Shown piece after piece: positions 1-9,500 of a stretch of 64,000 nucleotides of DNA; positions within the stretch are counted from its first letter, which is position 1; each line of letters starts with the position of its first letter. The stretch spans positions 1 through 64,000 of the forward strand of contig NZ_LYVO01000011.1 in NCBI RefSeq assembly GCF_001984055.1. The letters run 5' to 3'. Below the pieces are notes generated by a model. It made no database searches and was not told the DNA's origin. It worked only from the letters and a program-made list of their open reading frames with translations. The DNA comes from Variovorax sp. KK3. GTDB lineage: Bacteria; Pseudomonadota; Gammaproteobacteria; Burkholderiales; Burkholderiaceae_C. The translations under genes were made by a program, and so were the position numbers.

Positions 1-1622
1 CGAAATTCAATCTGCTTCGGCCTCTTGTACCCAGTCAACTGCTCTTGGCAGAAACGCATGACTGCATCTTCCGTGAGTGCGGGATCCTTCCGCACGACGA
101 AGACCTTGATCGCCTCACCCTGCTTCTCGTCCGGCACACCGATGGCGGCGCATTCAACGACACCGGGGCACAGCGAGATCACGTTCTCGAGTTCATTGGG
201 AAACACGTTGAACCCGCTGACGAGAATCATGTCCTTCTTGCGGTCCACGATCTTGCTGTACCCGTCTTCCTGCATCACGGCCACGTCGCCGGTGCGCATG
301 AATCCGTCCTCCGTGAACGCGGCTGCCGTCTCGGCGGGCTGGTTGTAATAGCCGACCATCACGTTGGGGCCCTTGATGCAGAGCTCGCCCGGTTCGCCGA
401 CTGGCAGCGAACGCCCCTGATCGTCTTTGATCGCGATCTCGATGCCCGGCAACGGCAAACCGATGGTGCCGGTGAACGCAGTGTTCGACACAGGATTGTT
501 GGTCCCGATCGCGCACGTCTCGCTCATGCCCCAGCCTTCGATCATCGGACAGCGCGTCGCCTCGAACCACTGGCGCGCGGTGCCCTCCGAAGCGGCCATG
601 CCGCCCGCTTGCGAAACGAAAAGGGTCGAGAAGTCGACAGTCTTGAACTCCGGATGAACAAGCAAGGCGTTGAACAGCGTATTGACCGCGGGCAGCATAT
701 GAAAGGGCCGCTTCTTGAGTACGGCGATGAACTTGTCGAAGTCGCGCGGATTGGGAACCAACGTCAGGTGCGAGCCCTGCCGTATCGCCAGCAAGCACAG
801 CGTGAGCGCGAAGATGTGATAGAGCGGCAACGCCGCGATGCTGTTGACCTTCGCCATGTCGCCGGCGCGCTCCAACGCTGGTGTGAACCAAGCCTCGGCT
901 TGCAGTGTCGCCGCGACGATGTTCCGATGCGTCAGCACTGCGCCCTTCGATAACCCAGTCGTCCCGCCGGTGTACTGAAGGAACGCGATCGAGTCCAGCG
1001 TGCTTGGATCAGGCGCGAGCGTACGACTCTTGCCTTCAGCCATCACTCGATGAAACGGCGTGACTGTGCGTCCCTTGTCCAACGGAAGCTTGTAGGGAGG
1101 CACCATCTTCGCCAAGTGCCTCACGGCCAAGGTGATCCAACTGCCGTACAGCCCACCCAACAGATCCCCCATCGACGCAACCACCACATGCTTGATCGGC
1201 GTCTGCTCGATGACCTGCTCCAGCGTGGCTGCGAAGTTCTCTAGGATGACGATCGTGGTGGCGCCTGAGTCCTTCAGCTGATGCTCGAGTTCGCGTGCGG
1301 TGTACAGCGGATTGACATTCACGCAGGTGTAGCCGGCACGCAGTATCCCCGCCATCGTCACTGCAAACTGCGGGACATTGGGCAGCATGATGGCCACCCG
1401 CGCGCCCGGCTCCAAACCGCGCGACTGCAGCCAGGCGCCCAGTGCCTTGGAGAGCTCATCGAGCTCTCCGTAGCTCATCCATCGCTCCATGCACACCGAG
1501 AACATGCGCTTGGCATAGCGTTGGAAGGACTCTTCGAACAGATGGCCCAGTGATCGGTATTGCTCGGGATGCACTTCGTGCGGAACCCCGGGCGGGTAGC
1601 TCTTCAGGACGGCGGATTGCAT
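1..1622 (-). CDS. fadD: Long-chain fatty acid-CoA ligase (3' end beyond window)
   Basis: ATP-dependent acyl-CoA synthetase that activates fatty acids through an acyl-adenylate before beta-oxidation. The reverse strand reads open from an ATG at 1622 to the window edge, about 540 codons; bacterial FadD is about 560, so only the extreme C-terminus is missing. Visible motifs are the AMP-binding P-loop YTGGTTGLSKGA near residue 216, the GWGMSET adenylate motif, the YSKIVDRKKDM hinge and the C-terminal GYKRPKQIEF stretch. It is divergent from the lipase gene across about 100 bases. The exact chain-length preference cannot be read from the sequence. Confidence 0.93.
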   Translation of the reverse strand, partial: MQSAVLKSYPPGVPHEVHPEQYRSLGHLFEESFQRYAKRMFSVCMERWMSYGELDELSKALGAWLQSRGLEPGARVAIMLPNVPQFAVTMAGILRAGYTCVNVNPLYTARELEHQLKDSGATTIVILENFAATLEQVIEQTPIKHVVVASMGDLLGGLYGSWITLAVRHLAKMVPPYKLPLDKGRTVTPFHRVMAEGKSRTLAPDPSTLDSIAFLQYTGGTTGLSKGAVLTHRNIVAATLQAEAWFTPALERAGDMAKVNSIAALPLYHIFALTLCLLAIRQGSHLTLVPNPRDFDKFIAVLKKRPFHMLPAVNTLFNALLVHPEFKTVDFSTLFVSQAGGMAASEGTARQWFEATRCPMIEGWGMSETCAIGTNNPVSNTAFTGTIGLPLPGIEIAIKDDQGRSLPVGEPGELCIKGPNVMVGYYNQPAETAAAFTEDGFMRTGDVAVMQEDGYSKIVDRKKDMILVSGFNVFPNELENVISLCPGVVECAAIGVPDEKQGEAIKVFVVRKDPALTEDAVMRFCQEQLTGYKRPKQIEF

Positions 1623-1725
1623 GCAGTCTCCTTTGCCGCGGATTGTCGAAGCGATCCGGGGCGCGTCACCACCGGGCTTGTCCTATGGTCGCGTCGATGG
1701 CTGTCGCGCATGCGATAGTTGGACC

Positions 1726-2664
1726 ATGGTTGCCCGTTTGCAGCAGTGCATCGTGCTTGCTTGGGTGCTGGCGGCAACAGCCTGGGTCGCCATCTGGTGG
1801 ACGAGCGCTCCGGTCATCGCGATGGCGGGAGTGGTCCTGATGACCTTCGCGCACGCAGCAGTGCTGGCAGTCGAGTTCATCGCCGCGCGGCAGGTCAGCG
1901 CGAGCGATCCGATACCGCGGGCAAGCGCGTTGCAGTGCGCCAGGGCCTGGCTGGCCGAGAGCCTGATCGCGCCGCGCGTCTTCTGCTGGGAGCAGCCTTT
2001 TCGTTCACGCGCCGTGCCCGATCACCTTCCACAGACCAACGGCCGCCGCGGGGTCGTGCTGATTCATGGCTTCCTGTGCAACCGAGGGTTCTGGAATCCC
2101 TGGCTTCGTGCGCTCCGCGAGCGGAACAACGCCTTCATCGCCGTCAACCTCGAGCCTGTCTTCGGCTCGATCGATCACCATGTAACGACGATCGATGCCG
2201 CCGTGCAGCGTGTGACTTCAGCGACCGGCAAACCGCCCATCCTGATCTGCCACAGCATGGGCGGCTTGGCCGCGCGCGCGTGGCTTCGTGCAGCGGACGG
2301 TTCGGCGCGGGTGCATCGCATCGTGACCATCGGAACGCCGCATCGCGGCACCTGGCTCGCACGCTTCGGACGAACGGCCAACGGCCGCGAGATGCGAATC
2401 GGCGGCGAATGGATGCGACGAATCGAAGGTAAAGATGCCCAGTCAGTCCGCTTCACCTGCTGGTATTCGAACTGCGACAACATCGTTTTCCCGATCTCCA
2501 CAGCCACCATCACGGGCGCCGACAACCGGCTCGCGCATGCCCGAGGACATGTCGAAATGGCCTTCGTCGAGGGCCTTCGGCGCGACACCTTCGACCTGCT
2601 CGACGAATGGTCGACCGGTTGCGCGACGAAGGCGATGCCGACAGCAGCGCGCCGATTCGAGTGA
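1726..2664 (+). CDS. Membrane-anchored alpha/beta hydrolase (lipase/esterase family)
   Basis: Predicted 312-residue serine hydrolase. The N-terminus carries two hydrophobic segments (about residues 6-25 and 29-55), suggesting an inner-membrane anchor. The hydrolase core then shows an oxyanion-type VLIHGFLCNRGFW motif, a nucleophile elbow CHSMGG (Ser in G/C-x-S-x-G context) and a late His in ARGHVEM that could complete the triad. The ATG at 1726 is chosen because the frame upstream of it overlaps the divergent fadD promoter and start and lacks protein-like composition. The substrate is unknown; the neighbouring fadD fits a role in releasing fatty acids, which is only an inference. Confidence 0.8.
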   Translation: MVARLQQCIVLAWVLAATAWVAIWWTSAPVIAMAGVVLMTFAHAAVLAVEFIAARQVSASDPIPRASALQCARAWLAESLIAPRVFCWEQPFRSRAVPDHLPQTNGRRGVVLIHGFLCNRGFWNPWLRALRERNNAFIAVNLEPVFGSIDHHVTTIDAAVQRVTSATGKPPILICHSMGGLAARAWLRAADGSARVHRIVTIGTPHRGTWLARFGRTANGREMRIGGEWMRRIEGKDAQSVRFTCWYSNCDNIVFPISTATITGADNRLAHARGHVEMAFVEGLRRDTFDLLDEWSTGCATKAMPTAARRFE

Positions 2665-2670
2665 AGTCGC

Positions 2671-3483
2671 CTACTTGAGCCAACGATCCATCACGCGCTG
2701 AAACTCACCACCGGCCTGCGCGAGGTGCAGCCATTGGTCGACATAGGCCTTGAAGGCCACGTCATCGCGCGGCAGCATCCATGCCATCTCGCCGTACTGC
2801 AGCGGTCGATCCGGGTTGACGGCGCACAGCCCTGGCTTGAGCTTCTGTTGCGTGATGGCTTCGGCCGCTTCCGTCACGAACACATCGGCGCGATTGGCGA
2901 GGATCTCGTCGAAGATCGTCACGTTCTCGCCGTGCATCGTGAGCTTCGCTTGCTTGAAGCTGGCGCGTGCAAAGCGCTCATTGCTCCCGCCGGGATTGAA
3001 GATCACCCGCACCTGCGGCTTGTCGATGTCGGCCACGCTCTGGAACTTGGCCACGTCGGCGCAGCGCGCGATCGGCGTCTTGCCGTTCACCATGTAGGGT
3101 GCGCTGAAGAAGGCACGCTTCTGCCGCTCCGTGGTCACCGACACACCGCCGACGGCGATGTCGCACTTGCCCGCCGCCAGATCGGGCAGCAGGTTGGCCC
3201 AGGTCGTCTTGATCCATTGCGGCTTCGTATTCAGGCTGCCACTGAAGCTCGCCATCAGATCGACGTCGATGCCTTCGTAGCTCGCGTCCGGCTTCTGGAA
3301 GCTGAAGGGCTTGTAGTCGCCCGGCGAGCAGATGCGCAAAACGCCAGCCTTCTGCACGGCGTCCAGATGCGACGAGGCATCGCCGGACGAACTCTGCTGC
3401 TGGCTTTGCATGGCGCAGCCGCCGAGAGTCAGTGCCGCGGCCGCGATGCACGACGAACGACGCCACAAATGAGAACGACGCAT
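2671..3483 (-). CDS. PheC-like periplasmic lipoprotein (SBP family 3 / cyclohexadienyl dehydratase-like)
   Basis: 270 residues with a lipoprotein signal: basic N-terminus, hydrophobic stretch and lipobox LGGC with Cys23. The mature part is a type-2 periplasmic binding fold of the amino-acid-binding class. From memory it resembles Pseudomonas aeruginosa cyclohexadienyl dehydratase PheC more than a transport protein: GDYKPFSF, the NPGGSNERFAR stretch and PRDDVAFKAYVDQWLH all have close counterparts, and Glu208 in TEAAEA lines up with the Glu I recall as PheC's catalytic acid. No ABC permease or ATPase gene lies nearby, and the next gene upstream on this strand is hppD, also in aromatic amino acid metabolism. 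Whether it is an enzyme or a binding protein is open. Confidence 0.72.
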   Translation of the reverse strand: MRRSHLWRRSSCIAAAALTLGGCAMQSQQQSSSGDASSHLDAVQKAGVLRICSPGDYKPFSFQKPDASYEGIDVDLMASFSGSLNTKPQWIKTTWANLLPDLAAGKCDIAVGGVSVTTERQKRAFFSAPYMVNGKTPIARCADVAKFQSVADIDKPQVRVIFNPGGSNERFARASFKQAKLTMHGENVTIFDEILANRADVFVTEAAEAITQQKLKPGLCAVNPDRPLQYGEMAWMLPRDDVAFKAYVDQWLHLAQAGGEFQRVMDRWLK

Positions 3484-3507
3484 TCAGAGCTCCTGTGATG
3501 GGGTGCG

Positions 3508-4635
3508 CTATTTTGGAGCGCCAAGGACTCCGCGGCGCATCTGGTCCAGCTCGATGCTTTCGAACAGCGCCTTGAAGTTGCCATTGCCGAAGCCGTCGTC
3601 ACCCTTGCGCTGGATGAACTCGAAGAAGATCGGACCGAGTTGGTTCTCGCTGAAAATCTGCAGCAGAAGCGCGCCCTGCTTGCCGTCGATCAGGATCTTG
3701 CGCTTCTGCAACTCCTGCACACTCTCGCCGTGCCCCGGAATGCGCTTGTCGACCAGCTCGTAATAGGTGTCGATGGTGTCCAGCAGCTTGACGCCGTTGG
3801 CCCGTAGCGCATCGACAGTGGCGTAGAGGTCCTCCGACCCCATGGCGATGTGCTGGATGCCTTCGCCACGGTAAAGGTCCAGGTACTCCTGGATCTGTCC
3901 TGCCTGCTCCTTGCCTTCTTCATTGATCGGGATGCGGATCTTGCCGCAGGGGCTGGTCATCGCCTTGCTCTTCACGCCGGTGACCTGGCCCTCGATGTCG
4001 AAATACTTGACCTCGCGGAAGTTGAACAAGCGCTCGTAGAAATCGGCCCACTCTTCCATGCGCCCGCGGTGCACGTTGTGCGTCAGGTGGTCGATATAGG
4101 TCAACCCGTTGCCGGCCGGTGCCAGCGCCGTCTCGGCGCTCAAGCCGGGCAAGGCCTCGAAGTCGACGTCGTAGAAGCCGATGTTGCCGATGTCGCCGGG
4201 CTGCGCACCGTTCTTGCCTCGCCAGCGATCCACCAGGTAGATCAGGCTGTCGCCGATGCCCTTGATGGCGGGGATGTTTAGTTCGCCAGGGCCAGCCTTG
4301 TCGGCGAAGCCCCAGGCGCCCAGGGAGGTGGCGCGCTCGTACGCTGCTTTGGCGTCCTGCACGCGAAACGCGATGGCGCACACGCTCGGGCCGTGCTGGC
4401 GCGCAAAGCGCTGCGCGAAGGAATCCGGTTCCGCATTGACGATGAAATTGATCGTTCCCTGGCGGTACAACAACACGTTCTTGTGCCGATGCTTGGCAAC
4501 CGCCGTGAAGCCCATGCGCTCGAACACCTGGCCCATCGCGGCCGGGTCGGGCGCGGCGTACTCGATGAACTCGAAGCCGGCGGTGCCCATGGGGTTGTCC
4601 CAGGGGGTGAAAGCGGGGGCGTCGGCGGTGCTCAT
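3508..4635 (-). CDS. hppD: 4-hydroxyphenylpyruvate dioxygenase
   Basis: Fe(II)-dependent, VOC-fold enzyme converting 4-hydroxyphenylpyruvate to homogentisate in tyrosine degradation. The metal ligands are recognisable: a His in HLTHNVHRG (about residue 182), a His in IQHIAMGSED (about 262) and a Glu in GPIFFEFIQRKG (about 340), followed by the GFGNGNFKALFESIE tail. I start at ATG 4635 (MSTADAPAFTPWDNP), which has a GGAG about 9 bases upstream; the frame stays open further upstream but is not family-like there. The 375-residue length is normal. It precedes the PheC-like lipoprotein gene on the same strand, with a gap of about 24 bases, so they may be co-transcribed. Confidence 0.95.
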   Translation of the reverse strand: MSTADAPAFTPWDNPMGTAGFEFIEYAAPDPAAMGQVFERMGFTAVAKHRHKNVLLYRQGTINFIVNAEPDSFAQRFARQHGPSVCAIAFRVQDAKAAYERATSLGAWGFADKAGPGELNIPAIKGIGDSLIYLVDRWRGKNGAQPGDIGNIGFYDVDFEALPGLSAETALAPAGNGLTYIDHLTHNVHRGRMEEWADFYERLFNFREVKYFDIEGQVTGVKSKAMTSPCGKIRIPINEEGKEQAGQIQEYLDLYRGEGIQHIAMGSEDLYATVDALRANGVKLLDTIDTYYELVDKRIPGHGESVQELQKRKILIDGKQGALLLQIFSENQLGPIFFEFIQRKGDDGFGNGNFKALFESIELDQMRRGVLGAPK

Positions 4636-4736
4636 GGCGGTGGTCTCCGGGCGAAAATTGGTGGTCAGTGTGGCATCCGATGGTGCAGGATTCAGCGTCT
4701 TCTGCGGCTGGCGCTGTCTCAAGACCACCACGGCTG

Positions 4737-4846
4737 TTCCGGTATCGCGACGGATAAAGTAACGGAGTGGGCATTTCGGGGGAAAATGCACACTAATTGC
4801 TTACATATTTAGCCCCGTGGCCTTGTCCATTAAGGGGAAACCCTTA
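4737..4846. promoter_or_regulatory. Divergent promoter region hppD / GNAT gene with two dyads
   Basis: Between the two start codons lie two inverted repeats. GCATTT (4771-4776) pairs with AAATGC (4784-4789) around a 7-base centre. TAAGGGGAAACCCTTA (4831-4846) is a perfect 6-base dyad around GAAA, ending 10 bases before the GNAT start codon. The string TTCCGGTATC at 4737-4746 recurs at 5621 and 8164. These are candidate operators or core promoter parts; no regulator can be assigned. Confidence 0.5.
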
Positions 4847-4856
4847 TATTGAATCC

Positions 4857-5582
4857 ATGCACACCGCCAAGGCACTCCTCAAGGCTTCGCTGGGCCTGGG
4901 CTCTTTCCTGAAGGCGCCCATCGTCGAGGCCGAGCCGCGCGCTGCTGCGCCGGCACCGGTCATGGTCCCCATCCGCTCCATCGGCCCGCGCGAGCGCAGC
5001 CGCGTTGCCCAGCACCTGTTGGCACTGAAGCCGCACGACCGCTACCTGCGATTCGGCTACGCCGCTTCGGACGAACAGATTCAGCGCTACGTCGACGGGC
5101 TCGACTTCGATCGCGACGAGCTGTTCGGCATCTACAACCGCCGCCTCGACCTGATCGCGATGGCGCACCTGGCATTCGCGCCGGCCGACCAGGACAAGGG
5201 CTGCGCCGAGTTCGGCGTGTCCGTCGCCGAGCACGCGCGCGGCCGCGGCTATGGCGCGCGACTCTTCGAGCGTGCCGTCGTGGTCGCCCGCAACGAAGGC
5301 GTGGCGATGCTGTTCATCCATGCGCTCAGCGAAAACGCCGCCATGCTCAAGATCGCCCGCAATGCGGGTGCCACGGTTGCGCGCAGCGGCTCCGAGTCGG
5401 AGGCCCATCTCGAGCTGCCGCACGCCACTTTCGACAGCCGCATGAGCGAGATCGCCCTGGAGCACTACGCCGAGGTCGACTTTCAGCTCAAGACCCGCGC
5501 CAAGCAGTTCTGGGCCTTCCTGGCCACTGTGCAGGAAATCCGCAGCGGCGTGCGCGCCGCGCGCGACCAGACCTCGCCCTGA
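4857..5582 (+). CDS. GNAT-family N-acetyltransferase
   Basis: 241-residue acyltransferase of the GNAT superfamily. The acetyl-CoA-binding motif A is visible as ARGRGYGARLFERAV (about residues 137-151), preceded by the FGVSVAEHARG strand and followed by MLFIHALSENAAMLKIARNAGA. The start is taken at ATG 4857; an earlier in-frame ATG at 4797 would place the TAAGGG dyad inside the coding sequence. The N-terminal 40 residues and C-terminal 35 residues extend beyond the core domain. The substrate is unknown. It stands alone, divergent from hppD. Confidence 0.82.
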   Translation: MHTAKALLKASLGLGSFLKAPIVEAEPRAAAPAPVMVPIRSIGPRERSRVAQHLLALKPHDRYLRFGYAASDEQIQRYVDGLDFDRDELFGIYNRRLDLIAMAHLAFAPADQDKGCAEFGVSVAEHARGRGYGARLFERAVVVARNEGVAMLFIHALSENAAMLKIARNAGATVARSGSESEAHLELPHATFDSRMSEIALEHYAEVDFQLKTRAKQFWAFLATVQEIRSGVRAARDQTSP

Positions 5583-5660
5583 GCAGCCCCTCGGCCAGGC
5601 CGGCGCGCGCCGGGGGCGCATTCCGGTATCCTTGTGACTCCCCAACTCCGCCCTCCCGCA

Positions 5661-6539
5661 GTGGCCGACCCTCACCCTGAACGCGCGCCTGCCGAGCGCG
5701 AGGACAAGCGCAGTTTTCTGCAGAAGCTTGCCGAATTCCTCCATCCCGGGCCCGATTCGCGCGACGAGCTGATCGAAACCCTGGCCGACGCCGAGGACAA
5801 CGACGTCATCGGCGCCGAGTCCCGCGTCATGCTCGAAGGCGTGCTGCGCATGGCCGACATGACAGCCGGCGATGTCATGGTGGCAGCGCCCCGCATGGAC
5901 CTCATCAACATCGATGCGTCCTACGAGTCCTTGCTTCACCTGGTCATCGACACGGCGCACTCGCGTTTCCCGGTCTACGAAGGCGACAAGGAAAACATCA
6001 TCGGCATCCTGCTCGCGAAGGATCTGCTCAAGCTCCAGCGCGCGCCGGACCTCAACATCCGCGCGCTGCTACGCCCGGCCACCTTCGTGCCCGAAAGCAA
6101 GGGCCTCAACGACCTGTTGCGGGAATTCCGCGGCAACCGCAACCACCTGGCGATCGTGATCGACGAGTTCGGCCGCGTGGCCGGGCTCATCACCATCGAA
6201 GACGTGCTCGAGCAGATCGTCGGCGAGATCGAGGACGAATTCGACATCGCCGAAGACGAGGGCGACATCTTCGGCCTGGCCGACCGCACCTACCGCGTCT
6301 CGGGCGACACGCCGATCGAGCGCGTGGCCGAGGCCTTCGGCATCGTGTTCGACGAAAAGGTGCTCAGCGAGGACTTCGACACCATCGGCGGCCTCATCGC
6401 GCACGAGATGGGCCACGTGCCCAAGCGCGGCGAACATTACGCGCTGGGCGCCTTCGACTTCGTTGTGCTCCACACCAAGGGTGGCGCGGTGCGCTGGTTC
6501 AAGGTCTCGCCGGCTCGCGGCGACGACGCCGCCGATTGA
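5661..6539 (+). CDS. corC: HlyC/CorC family protein (CBS-domain, magnesium/cobalt efflux type)
   Basis: 292-residue cytosolic CBS-pair protein of the CorC family, linked in enterobacteria to Mg2+/Co2+ efflux. Order: an N-terminal GPDSRDELIETLADAE segment, two CBS motifs (about residues 60-185, with VMVAAPRMDLINID and HLAIVIDEFGRVAGLITIEDVLEQIVGEIEDEFD), then a C-terminal CorC_HlyC domain (YRVSGDTPIERVAEAF to VVLHTKGGAVRWFKV). I take the GTG at 5661 (MADPHPERAP), giving the same length as E. coli CorC; an in-frame GTG at 5634 is possible but overlaps a -10-like GGTATC. The stop overlaps the lnt start (TTGA), a pairing also seen in E. coli. Confidence 0.9.
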   Translation: MADPHPERAPAEREDKRSFLQKLAEFLHPGPDSRDELIETLADAEDNDVIGAESRVMLEGVLRMADMTAGDVMVAAPRMDLINIDASYESLLHLVIDTAHSRFPVYEGDKENIIGILLAKDLLKLQRAPDLNIRALLRPATFVPESKGLNDLLREFRGNRNHLAIVIDEFGRVAGLITIEDVLEQIVGEIEDEFDIAEDEGDIFGLADRTYRVSGDTPIERVAEAFGIVFDEKVLSEDFDTIGGLIAHEMGHVPKRGEHYALGAFDFVVLHTKGGAVRWFKVSPARGDDAAD

Positions 6540-8098
6540 AAACATTCACGCTGGCGCGCGCGTCCGGCTTCTGCATCGCAGGCCTCGCGCAGGCTGCGTC
6601 CATCGCGGCCCCCTGGAACGGCCAGCCGCTCTGGTGGTTGCAATTGCTGTCGCTTGCCGCGCTGGTCTGGCAGCTCGACGCCTTGCGATACCGCACGTCG
6701 ACGCGTCCAGCATGGCGCAGCGCGGCGCTCCACGGGTGGCTGTTCTCCACCGCCTGGCTGTGCGGCACCTTCTGGTGGCTCTTCGTCTCCATGCACACCT
6801 ACGGCGGCCTGCCCGCGCCGCTGGCGGCCATCGCCGTGCTGGCGCTGTCGGCCGCGTTGGGGCTCTACTACGCAGCGGCCGCGTCGTTCTACGTCGCGTT
6901 CGCGCCGCGGCATCGGGCGGGCGCAATGCTGCTGTTCGCGGCCGCCTGGACGCTGGCCGAACTGTTGCGCAACAGCTGGTTCACCGGATTCCCCTGGGGG
7001 GCCGGCGGCTATGCCCACGTGGACGGGCCGCTTGTGGTGTACGCACCGTGGCTGGGCGTGTACGGCGTGGGCGTGGTGGCGGCTGCCATCGCGGCCCTGG
7101 CCGCATCGGCGCTGCGCCCAGGCAGCCGGGCCATGCCGCTGGGCGCGGCGCTCGTGCTGTTGTGCGTGCCCGCGCTCATCGTCACCTTGCGCGGCGCATC
7201 CGACGATCCGGCGCTATCGCGTGGCCGCCTCGAAGTCGCACTGCTGCAAGGCAACATCCCGCAGGACGAGAAGTTCATCCCCGGCGGCGGCATCGCGACG
7301 GCGCTGCAGTGGTACGGCGATCAACTGCAGCGCGCCACCGCGCCGCTGGTGATCACGCCCGAGACCGCGCTGCCATTGCTGCCTTCTCAGCTGCCCGCCG
7401 GCTATCTCGAAGCCATCGCAGCGCGCTACGCCGCGAGCGCGCAGACCGCCGTCGTCGGGCTGCCCTTGGGCGACGGCCGCCTCTACACCAACACGGTCCT
7501 CGGCTTCGGCCCGGGCCGCAGCACCGCCTACCGATACGACAAACACCACCTGGTGCCCTTCGGCGAATTCGTGCCGGGCCTGTTCCGCTGGTTCACCGAC
7601 ATGATGAACATCCCGCTGGGCGACTTCCACAGCGGCGGGCTGGCGCAGCGGCCGCTGGACTGGCAGGGCCAGCGCATCTCACCCAACATCTGCTACGAAG
7701 ACCTGTTCGGCGACGAGATCGGCGCCAACTTTCGGGACGAGGCGCAGGCGCCCACCATCCTCCTCAACGTGAGCAACATCGCCTGGTTCGGTGACACCGT
7801 CGCCATCGACCAGCACCTGGCCATCTCGCGCATGCGCACGCTCGAATTTCGGCGGCCCATGGTGCGCGCCACCAACACCGGCGCCACTGTCGTCATCGAC
7901 CACCGCGGCCGCGTCACGCATGCCCTGCCGCGGCTCACGCGCGGCGTGCTGGTGGCACCTGTCGAAGGCCGAGCAGGCCTCACGCCCTACGCCGTCTGGG
8001 TGTCGCGCCTCGGGCTCTGGCCGCTGTGGGGGCTGTCGCTGGCCATCGTCGCGGCCGCGCCCCTGCTTGCCTGGCGGCGGCGGACCCGTCTCCCTTAG
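6536..8098 (+). CDS. lnt: Apolipoprotein N-acyltransferase
   Basis: Integral inner-membrane enzyme that adds the third acyl chain to lipoproteins. About residues 1-220 form the membrane region (repeated hydrophobic segments, including GFPWGAGGYAHVDGPL), followed by a carbon-nitrogen hydrolase domain. The Glu-Lys-Cys triad can be placed: Glu276 in VITPETALP, Lys336 in YRYDKHHLVPFGEF and Cys386 in SPNICYEDLFG. A final hydrophobic helix (LWPLWGLSLAIVAAAPLLAW) returns to the membrane. It starts with TTG overlapping the corC stop, implying translational coupling. The 520-residue length is typical. Confidence 0.96.
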   Translation: MKTFTLARASGFCIAGLAQAASIAAPWNGQPLWWLQLLSLAALVWQLDALRYRTSTRPAWRSAALHGWLFSTAWLCGTFWWLFVSMHTYGGLPAPLAAIAVLALSAALGLYYAAAASFYVAFAPRHRAGAMLLFAAAWTLAELLRNSWFTGFPWGAGGYAHVDGPLVVYAPWLGVYGVGVVAAAIAALAASALRPGSRAMPLGAALVLLCVPALIVTLRGASDDPALSRGRLEVALLQGNIPQDEKFIPGGGIATALQWYGDQLQRATAPLVITPETALPLLPSQLPAGYLEAIAARYAASAQTAVVGLPLGDGRLYTNTVLGFGPGRSTAYRYDKHHLVPFGEFVPGLFRWFTDMMNIPLGDFHSGGLAQRPLDWQGQRISPNICYEDLFGDEIGANFRDEAQAPTILLNVSNIAWFGDTVAIDQHLAISRMRTLEFRRPMVRATNTGATVVIDHRGRVTHALPRLTRGVLVAPVEGRAGLTPYAVWVSRLGLWPLWGLSLAIVAAAPLLAWRRRTRLP

Positions 8099-8185
8099 CT
8101 GCCCGCGCGCCGGCATCACCGCATGCCGAGCCCGCATTCCCGGTGTGTGACGGGCGCGCGGCCTTCCGGTATCGTCCCTGCGCTT

Positions 8186-9288
<1,103 letters not shown>

Positions 9289-9295
9289 GCGTTCC

Positions 9296-9395
9296 CCCCG
9301 GCTTCCCCGCTTCGTGGAGGCCGCCAACTCCCTTCCAGGGGGCGACACCAGCGGCCCGGCGAAGCCGGTTCCGCGGTGTCCCACGGATGAGAGCA
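9296..9395. repeat. Intergenic palindromic repeat-like element
   Basis: Downstream of the asparaginase gene lies a GC-rich structured stretch. GACACC (9344-9349) plus GCGG (9351-9354) pair with CCGCGGTGTC (9371-9380) with one bulged A, enclosing an inner CGGC-GAA-GCCG hairpin (9357-9367). I recall very similar text as dispersed intergenic repeats in Comamonadaceae genomes. There is no T-run, so terminator function is uncertain. Only one copy is in this window. Confidence 0.5.
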
Positions 9396-9500
9396 TCCCC
9401 CTACGGTCGCAATGCGAAAGCTTGCGGCCGTTGGTTTTTGCGGGCCTCTTAAAATGGCCGGTTCGCCGCGTCGCCGACGCGCGCGGCCCCCAGGCCCACC

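Noticed and set aside
45..953. Forward-strand open frame at the window start
   Set aside because: Antisense to fadD, whose reverse-strand translation shows all ligase motifs.
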